This document shows, piece by piece, positions 7,321 through 14,487 of a stretch of DNA of 14,487 bases. Within the stretch, counting starts at the first letter, position 1, and the number at the start of each line of letters is the position of its first letter. The DNA is taken from positions 1 to 14,487 of the forward strand of contig JBKJLF010000451.1 of assembly GCA_046597185.1 (NCBI GenBank), written 5' to 3'. The stretch comes from CAMBDR01 sp046597185. Its GTDB lineage: Bacteria; Pseudomonadota; Gammaproteobacteria; Burkholderiales; Burkholderiaceae_D. A program made the translations under genes and the position numbers. The notes under the pieces are model-generated. The model was given only the letters and a program-made list of their open reading frames with translations, was not told the DNA's origin and did not search any database.

Positions 7321-7982
7321 ATGCCCTGTTTGCCATTATTCGGCGTGATTTGCTGCTAGCCTGGCGGCGGCGCGCCGACGTGCTCACCACCTTATTTTTT
7401 TTCATTGTGGTGGCCAGCCTGTTTCCCTTGGCGGTCGGCGCTGAAATGACGCTGCTGCGCACCATTGCGCCCGGTATTTTATGGGTGGGGGCCTTGCTGG
7501 CTTCAATGCTGGCCTTGGGACGTTTGTTTGCGTTGGACCATGCCGATGGTACGCTGGAACATATGTTATTGGCTTCCGAACCGCTGGCCGTGATCGTTTT
7601 GGGTAAAATCATCGCCCATTGGCTGGTGTCGGGATTGCCCCTGTTATTGGCGACCCCGCTGTTGGCGATTCAATTTGATTTGAGTGTACGTTCGATTGGT
7701 ATCTTATTGTTTAGTTTGCTATTGGGTACACCCATTCTCAGTTTTATTGGTGCCATTGGCGCAGCGCTCACCCTGGGTTTGCGCGGTGGCGGGGTGTTGT
7801 TGGCACTATTGGTGCTGCCTTTGTATATTCCTGTGTTGATTTTTGGTTCGGGTGCGGTCAGTGCGGATCTGGCAGGCGTTGGGGCGGATGCAAATTTGTT
7901 GTTGTTAGGCGGCTTGCTGGCCGCTGCCAGCGCCTTGACGCCCTGGGTTACGGGTGTGGCATTGCGTATCTCAGTAGAATAA
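7314..7982 (+). CDS. ccmB: Heme exporter membrane protein CcmB
   Basis: This 222-residue integral membrane protein is the permease-like partner of CcmA. It starts MLNALFAIIRRDLLLAWRRR, the cytoplasmic N-terminal helix typical of CcmB, and then shows about six hydrophobic segments, including LTTLFFFIVVASLFPLAVGA, PGILWVGALLASMLALG, ILLFSLLLGTPILSFIGAIG and LLALLVLPLYIPVLIFGSGA. Length equals the family norm (about 220). The start overlaps ccmA by seven bases (7314-7320), indicating coupled translation. Despite the exporter name, the established role of CcmAB is release of holo-CcmE from the CcmCDE complex. Confidence 0.95.
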   Translation: MLNALFAIIRRDLLLAWRRRADVLTTLFFFIVVASLFPLAVGAEMTLLRTIAPGILWVGALLASMLALGRLFALDHADGTLEHMLLASEPLAVIVLGKIIAHWLVSGLPLLLATPLLAIQFDLSVRSIGILLFSLLLGTPILSFIGAIGAALTLGLRGGGVLLALLVLPLYIPVLIFGSGAVSADLAGVGADANLLLLGGLLAAASALTPWVTGVALRISVE

Positions 7983-8035
7983 GGCTGTAGAATAGTAGGC
8001 GGAATTGGTGGAATGCGGAAAATTATATTTATAGA

Positions 8036-8821
8036 ATGAAAGCTATGCAAACAGCAGACAAGCAAAATGCAGGGTGGAACTGGTTTAAATATGCGTCCCC
8101 CGTCAATTTTTTACCCTTGGCCGGGAAATTGATTCCCTTATTTGGCGTGCTGGGCCTGCTGCTTGGCATTGCCGGGATGTATATTGGGTTTTTTGTGGCC
8201 CCGACCGATCACCAGCAAGGCGATTCGTATCGGATTATTTTTTTGCACGTTCCGGCGGCATGGATGTCGATGGTGATTTACCTTGCCATGGCTTTTTGGG
8301 CGGGCGTGGGTTTGACGTTCAATACCCGGCTGGCCTCGATGATGGCCAATGCGCTGGCCCCGACCGGTGCCATGTTTACCGTGTTGGCGTTGTGGACCGG
8401 GGCGCTGTGGGGTAAGCCAACCTGGGGTGCCTGGTGGGTGTGGGATGCGCGCTTAACCTCAGAATTAATTTTATTGTTTTTATATTTGGGTTTTATGGCC
8501 TTGCATGCCTCAATTGACCATTTGCGCCGCGCCGATCGTGCCAGCGCCGTGCTGGCCTTGGTGGGGGCAGTGAATGTGCCGATTATCTATTTTTCCGTAA
8601 AATGGTGGAATACCTTGCATCAGGGGGCGTCGATCAGCACCAAAGGTTCCAGCATGGCGGTGATTATGCTGTGGGGCATGTTGTTGATGGCGCTGGCCTG
8701 TTGGGCCTACAGTATTATGGTGGCCTTGATGCGGGTGCGCTGCATTGTGCTGGAGCGCGAGCGTCAGGCCGAGTGGGTGGTGCCGTATGTACAAAGTTTG
8801 GAAAAAGGGAGCCAGTCATGA
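8036..8821 (+). CDS. ccmC: Heme lyase/transfer protein CcmC
   Basis: CcmC holds heme at the periplasmic side of the inner membrane and attaches it to CcmE. The 261-residue protein has six hydrophobic segments and the tryptophan-rich WWD signature WGAWWVWDARLT (130-141). It keeps the two conserved heme-ligand histidines: His71 in FLHVPAAW and His195 in TLHQG. The ATG at 8036 is used; a second ATG at 8045 is also possible, and neither has a strong Shine-Dalgarno sequence. A 53-base gap separates it from ccmB, unlike the other junctions in this operon. Its end overlaps ccmD by four bases. Confidence 0.96.
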   Translation: MKAMQTADKQNAGWNWFKYASPVNFLPLAGKLIPLFGVLGLLLGIAGMYIGFFVAPTDHQQGDSYRIIFLHVPAAWMSMVIYLAMAFWAGVGLTFNTRLASMMANALAPTGAMFTVLALWTGALWGKPTWGAWWVWDARLTSELILLFLYLGFMALHASIDHLRRADRASAVLALVGAVNVPIIYFSVKWWNTLHQGASISTKGSSMAVIMLWGMLLMALACWAYSIMVALMRVRCIVLERERQAEWVVPYVQSLEKGSQS

Positions 8822-9033
8822 TTTGGGCCAGTTGGCAAGATTTTTTCGCGATGGGCGGGTATGCGCTCTACGTGTGGGGTTCGGTGGTGGTGTGCTTTAT
8901 CGCCGTAATTGGCGAATTATGGCTGGTGAGTGCCCAGTGGGCGGCTATTAAATCCAGCATTAAAAGAAGCAATGCGAGAACCAATGCGCGAACGAATGTA
9001 CTCAGAAAGGGAAGTAATGAAAGCAAGACATAA
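8818..9033 (+). CDS. ccmD: Heme exporter accessory protein CcmD
   Basis: This small 71-residue membrane protein begins MIWASWQDFFAMGGYALYVW, the characteristic CcmD start, followed by one transmembrane helix (about 14-38) and a basic cytoplasmic tail rich in Arg, Asn and Lys. CcmD stabilises the CcmC-CcmE complex and is needed for release of holo-CcmE. The ATG is in the ATGA overlap with the ccmC stop. The end overlaps ccmE by 17 bases. The tail includes the near-repeat NARTNARTN, which is probably unstructured. Confidence 0.92.
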   Translation: MIWASWQDFFAMGGYALYVWGSVVVCFIAVIGELWLVSAQWAAIKSSIKRSNARTNARTNVLRKGSNESKT

Positions 9034-9547
9034 ACGGTTTAGCCTGATTTTGCTCGGCATGGCAGTATTGGGTTTGGGGGCATGGCTGGTGCTCACCGCG
9101 TTTAAAGATAATATGAATTTGTTCGTCACCCCCAGCGAAGTGGCGGCGGGCAAAGCCCCGTCCGGGCGCAGTTTTCGCCTGGGTGGCATGGTGGAGGCGG
9201 GGAGTTTGAAGCGTCAGGCCGATGGTGTGACGGTTAGCTTTGTGGTGACCGATATGGTACGCAAGGTGCCCGTATCGTATAAAGGCATCTTGCCGGATTT
9301 GTTTAAGGAAGGGAAGGGCGTGATTACGCAAGGTAAATTGAATGGCGATGGCAGCTTTGCGGCGCAAGAAGTGCTGGCCAAGCATGATGAAAACTATATG
9401 CCGCCTGATGCCGCGTATGCGATGAAAAAAGCGCAGCAGGATAAAGCCGCGGCCGCTGCTGCGTCAAGTTCTGCTAGCGCTGGGGCAAGTGCTGCTACCG
9501 CTGACGCAAATGCTACTGCTGCATCCACTGCAAAGGATGGAAAATGA
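9017..9547 (+). CDS. ccmE: Heme chaperone CcmE
   Basis: CcmE is a membrane-anchored periplasmic chaperone that binds heme covalently and carries it from CcmC to CcmF. The 176-residue protein has an N-terminal anchor (about 7-28, FSLILLGMAVLGLGAWLVLT), a beta-barrel domain, and the heme-attachment motif LAKHDENYMPP with His123 as covalent ligand and Tyr127 as axial ligand. The start at 9017 follows the purine-rich GGGAAG and matches the family N-terminus (MKARHKR); an upstream in-frame ATG at 8930 would add residues encoded inside ccmD and is rejected. After residue 140 there is an Ala/Ser-rich tail of about 35 residues, longer than in many relatives and probably disordered. It overlaps ccmF by four bases. 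Confidence 0.96.
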   Translation: MKARHKRFSLILLGMAVLGLGAWLVLTAFKDNMNLFVTPSEVAAGKAPSGRSFRLGGMVEAGSLKRQADGVTVSFVVTDMVRKVPVSYKGILPDLFKEGKGVITQGKLNGDGSFAAQEVLAKHDENYMPPDAAYAMKKAQQDKAAAAAASSSASAGASAATADANATAASTAKDGK

Positions 9548-11598
9548 TTCCTGAAATCGGTAATTTTTGTGTCATGGTGGCCTTTGGTATGGCCTTGGTG
9601 CAAGGCTTGTTGCCCATCTTTGGCGCGTTTCGTGGCAATGTGCGCTATATGGCCCTGGCGCGTCCGATGGCCATGGCCCAGTTTCTGTTTGTCAGTATCG
9701 CGTTTGCCTGCCTGATCAATGCATTCATCAATTGTGATTTTTCAGTTTTGTACGTCGCATCGAACTCCAATTCCAACTTGCCGCTGCATTACCGCATTAC
9801 CGCCACTTGGGGCGGGCATGAAGGTTCGCTCTTGCTGTGGATACAAATTTTAGCCTTGTGGGGCGTGGGCGTGGCCTTATTTAGCCGGCAATTGCCACAG
9901 GAAGTGGTGGCGCGGGTATTGGGGGTGATGGGTTTGGTGGCGGTTGGCTTTTTGGCCTTTTTATTGTTTACCTCCAACCCGTTTGATCGATTATTGCCCG
10001 CCGCAGCAGAAGGGCGCGACTTGAACCCGCTGTTGCAAGACTTTGGCATGATCGTGCACCCGCCGCTGCTGTATATGGGCTATGTTGGTTTCTCGGTGGC
10101 GTTTTCGTTTGCGCTGGCCGCCTTGATGGGCGGGCAACTGGATGCGGCTTGGGCGCGCTGGTCGCGGCCATGGACGCTGGTGGCGTGGATGTTTTTAACG
10201 CTGGGCATTTTCCTCGGTAGTTTTTGGGCCTATTACGAACTCGGTTGGGGCGGCTGGTGGTTTTGGGATGCGGTGGAAAACGCCTCTTTCATGCCTTGGT
10301 TGGTGGGTACGGCGCTGGTGCATTCGTTGGCGGTGACGGAAAAACGCGGCAGTTTTAAAAATTGGACCGTGTTATTGGCCATTACTGCATTTTCACTCTC
10401 GCTGCTGGGCACCTTCTTGGTGCGCTCGGGGGTGTTGACTTCGGTGCATGCCTTTGCCACCGACCCACGCCGTGGTTTATTCATTCTGGTGTTTTTATCG
10501 CTGGTAATTGGCGGCTCGCTCACGCTGTTTGCTTGGCGTGGCCCCAAAGTGGGCTTGGGCGGGCGCTTTGCCTTGTTCTCGCGTGAAACCCTGTTGCTAA
10601 GTAATAATGTGCTGTTGCTGGTGGCAGCGGCCACCGTGTTTTTGGGCACCCTCTACCCGCTGTTTTTGGATGCCTTAAATTTGGGCAAAATTTCCGTCGG
10701 CCCACCGTATTTTGAGGCGGTCTTTGTGCCCTTGATGATTCCGGTATTGTTGATGATGGCACTGGGCCCGTTTGTACGTTGGAAAGAGGCGCACTGGCAA
10801 ACCTTGGCGGGCGACATCAAATGGGTGGCTCTCGCCACGCTGGGCGTGGTGATTTACGCTGCTGCCATATTGCGTGCCAAGCCGATGGTGGTTGTGGGTT
10901 TGGCCCTGGCGGGCTGGGTGATTATGGCTACGATCTGGCATTGGCTGCAGCGCATGTTGCGCGCACCCGGCGTGCCGTTGTTGAAAAGACTGGGTAATTT
11001 TCCGCGTAGTTATTGGGGCATGTTATTGGCACATTTCGGGATTGGTGTATTTATCATCGGTGTGACGCTGGTGCGCGGTTTTGAAGTGGCGGAAGACCTG
11101 AAAATGCATGTTGGCGATACGGCCCGGATTGGTAGTTACAGCTTCCGTTTGAATAGTCTGGAAACCAAAACCGGGCCGAATTATCGGGCCGATGTGGGCA
11201 AGTTTGATGTGACGCAAGATGGCACCCTGATTGCCCAACTGGCACCGGAAAAACGCCTGTATACGGTAAGCAATATGCCCATGACCGAGGCCGCGATTGA
11301 CCGTGGCTTTACCCGTGATTTATTTGTTGCCCTGGGTGAGCCGCTGGATAATCAAACCTGGGTGGTGCGGGTGCAGCATAAACCGTTTATCAGTTGGATT
11401 TGGGCAGGTTGCCTGATCATGGCCTTTGGTGGATTTTGCGCTGCCAGTGATAAGCGCTATCGTTTGAAAAAACGGGCGGATGCGGCTGTTGATGGGAGTG
11501 CAAACCCGGCCACGGCCAGGGCCATGGGGCCGACGGGAGCCACTGCTGCTGCAGGGGCAGTCATGGGAGCCGGGGTAGATCTGGGAGCAGGCGCATGA
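9544..11598 (+). CDS. ccmF: Cytochrome c heme lyase subunit CcmF
   Basis: CcmF receives heme from holo-CcmE and, with CcmH and CcmI, ligates it to the CXXCH motif of apocytochrome c in the periplasm. The 684-residue multi-spanning protein keeps the expected histidines: His172 (VHPPLLYMGY), His260 (ALVHSLAVTEKRG), His302 (TSVHAFATDP) and His497 (LLAHFGIG). It also has the WGGHEGS motif (89-95). The tryptophan-rich motif reads GWGGWWFWDAVENASFMPWL (234-253); the Pro usual after WD is Ala243. A large periplasmic domain (about 510-620) precedes the last helix. The final 35 or so residues are Ala/Gly-rich and unlike the core. ATGA overlaps join it to ccmE and ccmG. Confidence 0.97.
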   Translation: MIPEIGNFCVMVAFGMALVQGLLPIFGAFRGNVRYMALARPMAMAQFLFVSIAFACLINAFINCDFSVLYVASNSNSNLPLHYRITATWGGHEGSLLLWIQILALWGVGVALFSRQLPQEVVARVLGVMGLVAVGFLAFLLFTSNPFDRLLPAAAEGRDLNPLLQDFGMIVHPPLLYMGYVGFSVAFSFALAALMGGQLDAAWARWSRPWTLVAWMFLTLGIFLGSFWAYYELGWGGWWFWDAVENASFMPWLVGTALVHSLAVTEKRGSFKNWTVLLAITAFSLSLLGTFLVRSGVLTSVHAFATDPRRGLFILVFLSLVIGGSLTLFAWRGPKVGLGGRFALFSRETLLLSNNVLLLVAAATVFLGTLYPLFLDALNLGKISVGPPYFEAVFVPLMIPVLLMMALGPFVRWKEAHWQTLAGDIKWVALATLGVVIYAAAILRAKPMVVVGLALAGWVIMATIWHWLQRMLRAPGVPLLKRLGNFPRSYWGMLLAHFGIGVFIIGVTLVRGFEVAEDLKMHVGDTARIGSYSFRLNSLETKTGPNYRADVGKFDVTQDGTLIAQLAPEKRLYTVSNMPMTEAAIDRGFTRDLFVALGEPLDNQTWVVRVQHKPFISWIWAGCLIMAFGGFCAASDKRYRLKKRADAAVDGSANPATARAMGPTGATAAAGAVMGAGVDLGAGA

Positions 11599-12125
11599 TA
11601 CGTTTTATTTTACCTTTACTGGTGTTTGTTGCGCTGGTGGTTTTTTTAAAGGTCGGTTTGCAGCGCGACCCGCGCGAAGTACCTTCCCCCCTGATCAATA
11701 AAGCTGCGCCGGAATTTAGCCTGACCCAATTGCATCAGGCCGATCAAACCATCGGTAGCAAACAACTGCGTGGCCAGGTTTGGTTGCTCAATGTGTGGGC
11801 TTCCTGGTGCGTGGCGTGTCGGCAAGAGCACCCGGTGATGGTCGAGTTTGCCAAACAAAACGTCATCCCCATTATCGGTTTGAATTATAAAGATCAACGC
11901 AACGATGGCTTGGCTTGGTTGGCGCAGTTTGGCAACCCGTATCAGGTATCGGCCTTCGATGAAAAAGGCAATGTCGGCATTGATTTTGGTGTCTACGGCG
12001 TGCCCGAATCGTTTTTGATCGACCAGCAAGGCGTGATCCGCTTTAAACAAATCGGGCCGATGACGCCGGAAGTGATCAACACCAAATTATTGCCACTGAT
12101 TGCTCAATTGAAGGGTCAAAAATGA
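11595..12125 (+). CDS. ccmG: Thiol:disulfide interchange protein CcmG (DsbE)
   Basis: CcmG is a periplasmic thioredoxin-like protein tethered to the inner membrane. It keeps apocytochrome c and CcmH cysteines reduced, drawing electrons from DsbD-type proteins. The 176-residue chain has an N-terminal anchor (3-19), the active site WASWCVACRQEHP with Cys72 and Cys75, and the cis-proline loop GVYGVPESFLID with Pro137. The dipeptide between the cysteines is Val-Ala; in many CcmG proteins it starts with Pro (WCPTC in E. coli), which may shift the redox potential. Length is normal. It overlaps ccmF and ccmH by four bases each. Confidence 0.96.
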   Translation: MIRFILPLLVFVALVVFLKVGLQRDPREVPSPLINKAAPEFSLTQLHQADQTIGSKQLRGQVWLLNVWASWCVACRQEHPVMVEFAKQNVIPIIGLNYKDQRNDGLAWLAQFGNPYQVSAFDEKGNVGIDFGVYGVPESFLIDQQGVIRFKQIGPMTPEVINTKLLPLIAQLKGQK

Positions 12126-12625
12126 ATCGACTGCAAAAATGCTCACATGTCGTCAAGTTTGCTCTGGCGGCCATCAGTTTCACCCTGTCTACGCTGGCGC
12201 TGCCTGCCTTGGCACAGGTCAAGACCGAATCCGGCTTGACCGCCGACCCGGTACTGGAAAAGCGCGTCCTGACCTTATCGGAAAGCCTGCGCTGTCTGGT
12301 ATGCCAAAATCAAACCATTGCCGATTCGCATGCTGATCTGGCCATCGATTTGCGCAACCAAGTGCGCGACAAAATGGCGGCAGGCTGGAGTGATGAAAAA
12401 ATCATCGATTATATGGTAGCGCGCTATGGCGATTTCGTGCTGTATCGCCCGCCGTTTAAGAGCATCACTGTGTTATTGTGGGTAGGGCCGTTTGCCTTGC
12501 TCTTGTTGGGCGGAATCTTTTTTATCCGCAAACTGAAAACCCAGGCGGTGCAGCCCGAACCTTCGCCTGAGCGCTTACAAGAAGCTGCGCAATTATTGGG
12601 AACCAAGGATAAGGATTCAGCATGA
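12122..12625 (+). CDS. ccmH: Cytochrome c maturation protein CcmH (CcmL-type)
   Basis: CcmH is a thiol oxidoreductase of the heme-ligation complex that handles the CXXCH cysteines of apocytochrome c. The 167-residue protein has a signal peptide (hydrophobic 13-31, cleavage near ALPALA-Q) and the redox motif LRCLVCQNQTIADSHADLA with Cys58 and Cys61. It continues with the family-typical EKIIDYMVARYGDFVLYRPP and a C-terminal transmembrane helix (about 115-136) with a short cytoplasmic tail. This is the short form; the TPR part found fused in E. coli CcmH is encoded separately by the next gene. Four-base ATGA overlaps link it to ccmG and ccmI. Confidence 0.96.
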   Translation: MNRLQKCSHVVKFALAAISFTLSTLALPALAQVKTESGLTADPVLEKRVLTLSESLRCLVCQNQTIADSHADLAIDLRNQVRDKMAAGWSDEKIIDYMVARYGDFVLYRPPFKSITVLLWVGPFALLLLGGIFFIRKLKTQAVQPEPSPERLQEAAQLLGTKDKDSA

Positions 12626-13944
12626 CCTCTTTTGCATTACTGGCCGCTTTATTGTTGGCTATCAGTTTGGCGTTTATCGTGCTGCCTTTGGTCGGCGTGC
12701 GTGGCGGGAAAGTGGAAAATGTCCAGCGCGGCCATGTCAATTTAGCGGTCTTGCGTGACCAGTTGCGTGAATTGGAGCTGGATTTGGCGCAAGGCATTAT
12801 CGAACACAGCGCGTACCAGCAAGCGCGCCATGATTTGGAAATTCGGGTGGCGCAAGATGTCGGCACGCCGGGGCAAGTGCAAGCCAGCGGTTTGGCGCGT
12901 GCCAAAGCCAGTGGCCTGGCTGCCTTGCTATGCTTTGGTGTGATCGGTTTGAGCCTGGGTTTGTACAGTTATTTGGGCAATCCGGCGGCACTCAACCCGG
13001 CTAACCTGAAAGCGCCCGAAGTGGCTGAAGCGCCAGCAGCGGCGGCTGGTCAAATTAGCAATCAACAAATTGCCGAGATGCTGGGCAAGATCGAGCAGCA
13101 TTTAAAAACCTCGCCCGATGATGACAAAGGGTGGAATATCGTGGCTGGCACTTATGCCAAGATGGGCAAGTTTGAGCAAGCCAATCGGGCCTATGCAAAG
13201 CTGGTGGCATTGAAACCGAACGATGCTTCTGTGTTGACCGATGCGGCAGATTCACTGGCCATGGGGCAAGGCCAGAGTTTGCAGGGTGAGCCGGAGAAAT
13301 TATTGCTGCGCGCTTTGCAGGCCGAGCCAAAAAATGTGAAGGCTTTGATTTTACTGGGTACTGCCAAGTTTGAGCGTAAGGATTATGCGGGTGCCGTGGC
13401 CGTCTGGCAGCAATGCCAAAGCCTGGTGCCACCCAATGTGCCATTGGCGCAACAGCTGACACAAAATGTGCAGGAGGCGCAGCGCCTGGCTGGTGTTGTG
13501 CCGCCTGCCGCCAGTGCCAGTGCGCTTGCCAATGTCGCCAGTTCTGCCAGCGCGGCCAGTGCGGCAGCCAGCGAGAATGCCACAGCCAAGCCGCTTTCAC
13601 CATTACTCAGCGGCACCGTGCAGATTGATGCCAATATCGTCAAGGACGTTGCGCCCGGTGATGCCGTGTTTATTTTTGCCCGCGCACCAGAAGGTGGCCC
13701 TAAGTTTCCGTTGGTGGTGGTGCGCAAGCAGGTACAGGATTTGCCGTTGCAATTTAGCTTTGATGATGGTAATAGCATGATGCCCAACAGCAAGCTGTCC
13801 GACTTCAAGCAAGTGGTGCTCACTGCCCGTATTTCGAAATCCGGTAATGCCATGCCGGCGGCGGGGGACTGGGAGGGTACTGCCGGAACGGTGAGTGTGG
13901 GTGCGACTTCGATCAAGATTGTGATCAATCAAAAACGACCTTAG
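12622..13944 (+). CDS. ccmI: Cytochrome c-type biogenesis protein CcmI (CycH)
   Basis: CcmI is the apocytochrome c chaperone of the heme-ligation complex. The 440-residue protein has two N-terminal membrane helices (2-23 and about 97-118) flanking a cytoplasmic loop with a coiled-coil-like charged stretch (LRDQLRELELDLAQG). A periplasmic TPR region follows (about 135-275, with WNIVAGTYAKMGKFEQANRA and ALILLGTAKFERKDYAGA). After an Ala/Ser-rich linker (about 295-322) comes a C-terminal beta-rich domain (about 325-437, GTVQIDANIVKDVAPGDAVF) typical of betaproteobacterial and pseudomonad CcmI. It is the last gene of the operon; no clear intrinsic terminator follows the TAG at 13942-13944. Confidence 0.95.
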   Translation: MTSFALLAALLLAISLAFIVLPLVGVRGGKVENVQRGHVNLAVLRDQLRELELDLAQGIIEHSAYQQARHDLEIRVAQDVGTPGQVQASGLARAKASGLAALLCFGVIGLSLGLYSYLGNPAALNPANLKAPEVAEAPAAAAGQISNQQIAEMLGKIEQHLKTSPDDDKGWNIVAGTYAKMGKFEQANRAYAKLVALKPNDASVLTDAADSLAMGQGQSLQGEPEKLLLRALQAEPKNVKALILLGTAKFERKDYAGAVAVWQQCQSLVPPNVPLAQQLTQNVQEAQRLAGVVPPAASASALANVASSASAASAAASENATAKPLSPLLSGTVQIDANIVKDVAPGDAVFIFARAPEGGPKFPLVVVRKQVQDLPLQFSFDDGNSMMPNSKLSDFKQVVLTARISKSGNAMPAAGDWEGTAGTVSVGATSIKIVINQKRP

Positions 13945-14054
13945 TTACAAGAGGAGGCTTGACAGCAAGTTCCACACTAAACGGCATAGAGCCAAAGATT
14001 GCAACGACTCAAGAAAATGAAGAACGGGCTGCCTCAAATTTCGCGGGACAGTCT
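13945..14054. other. Tail region after ccmI
   Basis: This stretch separates two convergent genes. It contains a perfect AGGAGG (13952-13957) followed one base later by a TTG that opens a 38-codon frame ending at the TAG near 14073. The spacing is too short for initiation there, so no gene is called. No hairpin with a T run was found for either convergent transcript. Confidence 0.4.
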
Positions 14055-14306
14055 TCAATATTTACCCTGGAATAGGGTGGGATGTTGGGTCTGAATTTGC
14101 TCGGGTCGTAACACTTGCCCCTGTTCAGACAGCACGGTGACGTTTCCGAATACATGATTCAATATCTTCGATTTCCTGCTCAAGCGGGCTGGTGGAAAGT
14201 CAGCCTCGCCCAAAATTTCAGGTAAGGCCAGTATCAATGCGCCTACTTGGATTTTGCCCAAACACTTACCGTCGGTCAACGTCTGAATATCAATTCTTAT
14301 TTTCAT
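14055..14306 (-). CDS. Small hypothetical protein, 83 residues
   Basis: The ATG at 14306 opens an 83-residue frame (a TTG one codon earlier is a less likely start). The protein begins MKIRIDIQTLTDGKCLGKIQ and shows a balanced composition with no membrane segment or signal peptide. The pattern of LGKIQVG, ILGEAD, then HVFGNVTVLSEQGQVL looks faintly like small soluble proteins with a repeating G..D/FG.. beta layout, some of which are immunity-type proteins. That is an impression only, and the function is unknown. The gene is convergent with ccmI and its Shine-Dalgarno is weak. A chance frame is possible, but the protein-like composition and the drop in quality of other frames favour a real gene. 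Confidence 0.45.
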   Translation of the reverse strand: MKIRIDIQTLTDGKCLGKIQVGALILALPEILGEADFPPARLSRKSKILNHVFGNVTVLSEQGQVLRPEQIQTQHPTLFQGKY

Positions 14307-14487
14307 CAATGAGTACTTTCAACATTTTCCTATTCTGGCTGGCGTGCGCCATATCTGGGTGGCTGGCAAGCAATCCACCCAAGTTAAGACATTTCAGCAG
14401 TTTTTCTGACTCATGGCCTTATGCGGTTTTCGACCAGGATTTCGTGGTTTTGAGCGGTTTTCGCGATGGCGATAAGTCCGGCCAGCA

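Noticed and set aside
8602..8817. Upstream extension of ccmD inside ccmC
   Set aside because: The extra residues are His/Gly-rich shadow translation of ccmC; the true CcmD N-terminus begins at the ATG at 8818.
13952..14073. 38-codon frame starting TTG after AGGAGG downstream of ccmI
   Set aside because: The Shine-Dalgarno is one base from the start codon, the peptide has no recognisable features, and no ATG or GTG lies at proper spacing.
14309..14487. Plus-strand frame open to the right edge (MSTFNIFLFW...)
   Set aside because: It has no Shine-Dalgarno sequence, starts inside the 5' edge of the minus-strand small gene, and is too short to judge; kept only as part of the edge observation.

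Overview
The window looks like a piece of a betaproteobacterial chromosome. The evidence is a complete System I cytochrome c maturation operon in the order ccmA-B-C-D-E-F-G-H-I, moderate GC content, and Gram-negative envelope proteins with ordinary sigma70-type signals. The genus cannot be fixed from sequence alone; a Burkholderiales or Neisseriales-like relative is a guess. There are no rRNA or tRNA genes, CRISPR arrays or clear insertion sequences.

Left part (1-2134, minus strand): a two-gene unit. A secreted protein with a THSAG nucleophile-elbow-like motif is followed, with an 11-base overlap, by a large membrane-anchored extracytoplasmic protein that runs off the left edge. A strong TTGACA/TATAAT promoter lies about 110 bases upstream of the first gene, with a perfect 10-base palindrome just inside the expected transcript.

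Middle part (2387-6398, minus strand): a class III adenylate cyclase fused to an FHA domain, followed 88 bases later by a roughly 1000-residue patatin-like protein. In the patatin-like protein a peptidoglycan-binding-like domain precedes the patatin core, and about ten membrane segments are inserted into that core. The expected nucleophile serine is replaced by alanine, while the partner DGG aspartate is kept. The pair suggests a nucleotide or phosphopeptide signalling module acting at a membrane; its function is unknown.

Right part (6676-13944, plus strand): nine tightly packed ccm genes. CcmA/B are the ABC release module. CcmC/D/E load heme onto the CcmE chaperone. CcmF/H/I ligate heme to apocytochrome c. 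CcmG is the thioredoxin-like reductant. Most junctions overlap by 4 to 17 bases, with one 53-base gap between ccmB and ccmC. The divergent 277-base region upstream of ccmA holds a tiny 18-codon ORF with a good Shine-Dalgarno sequence and a hairpin.

Far right (13945-14487): a lower-complexity tail with a small hypothetical gene on the minus strand, convergent to ccmI. Beyond it there is only weakly coding-like sequence up to the window edge.
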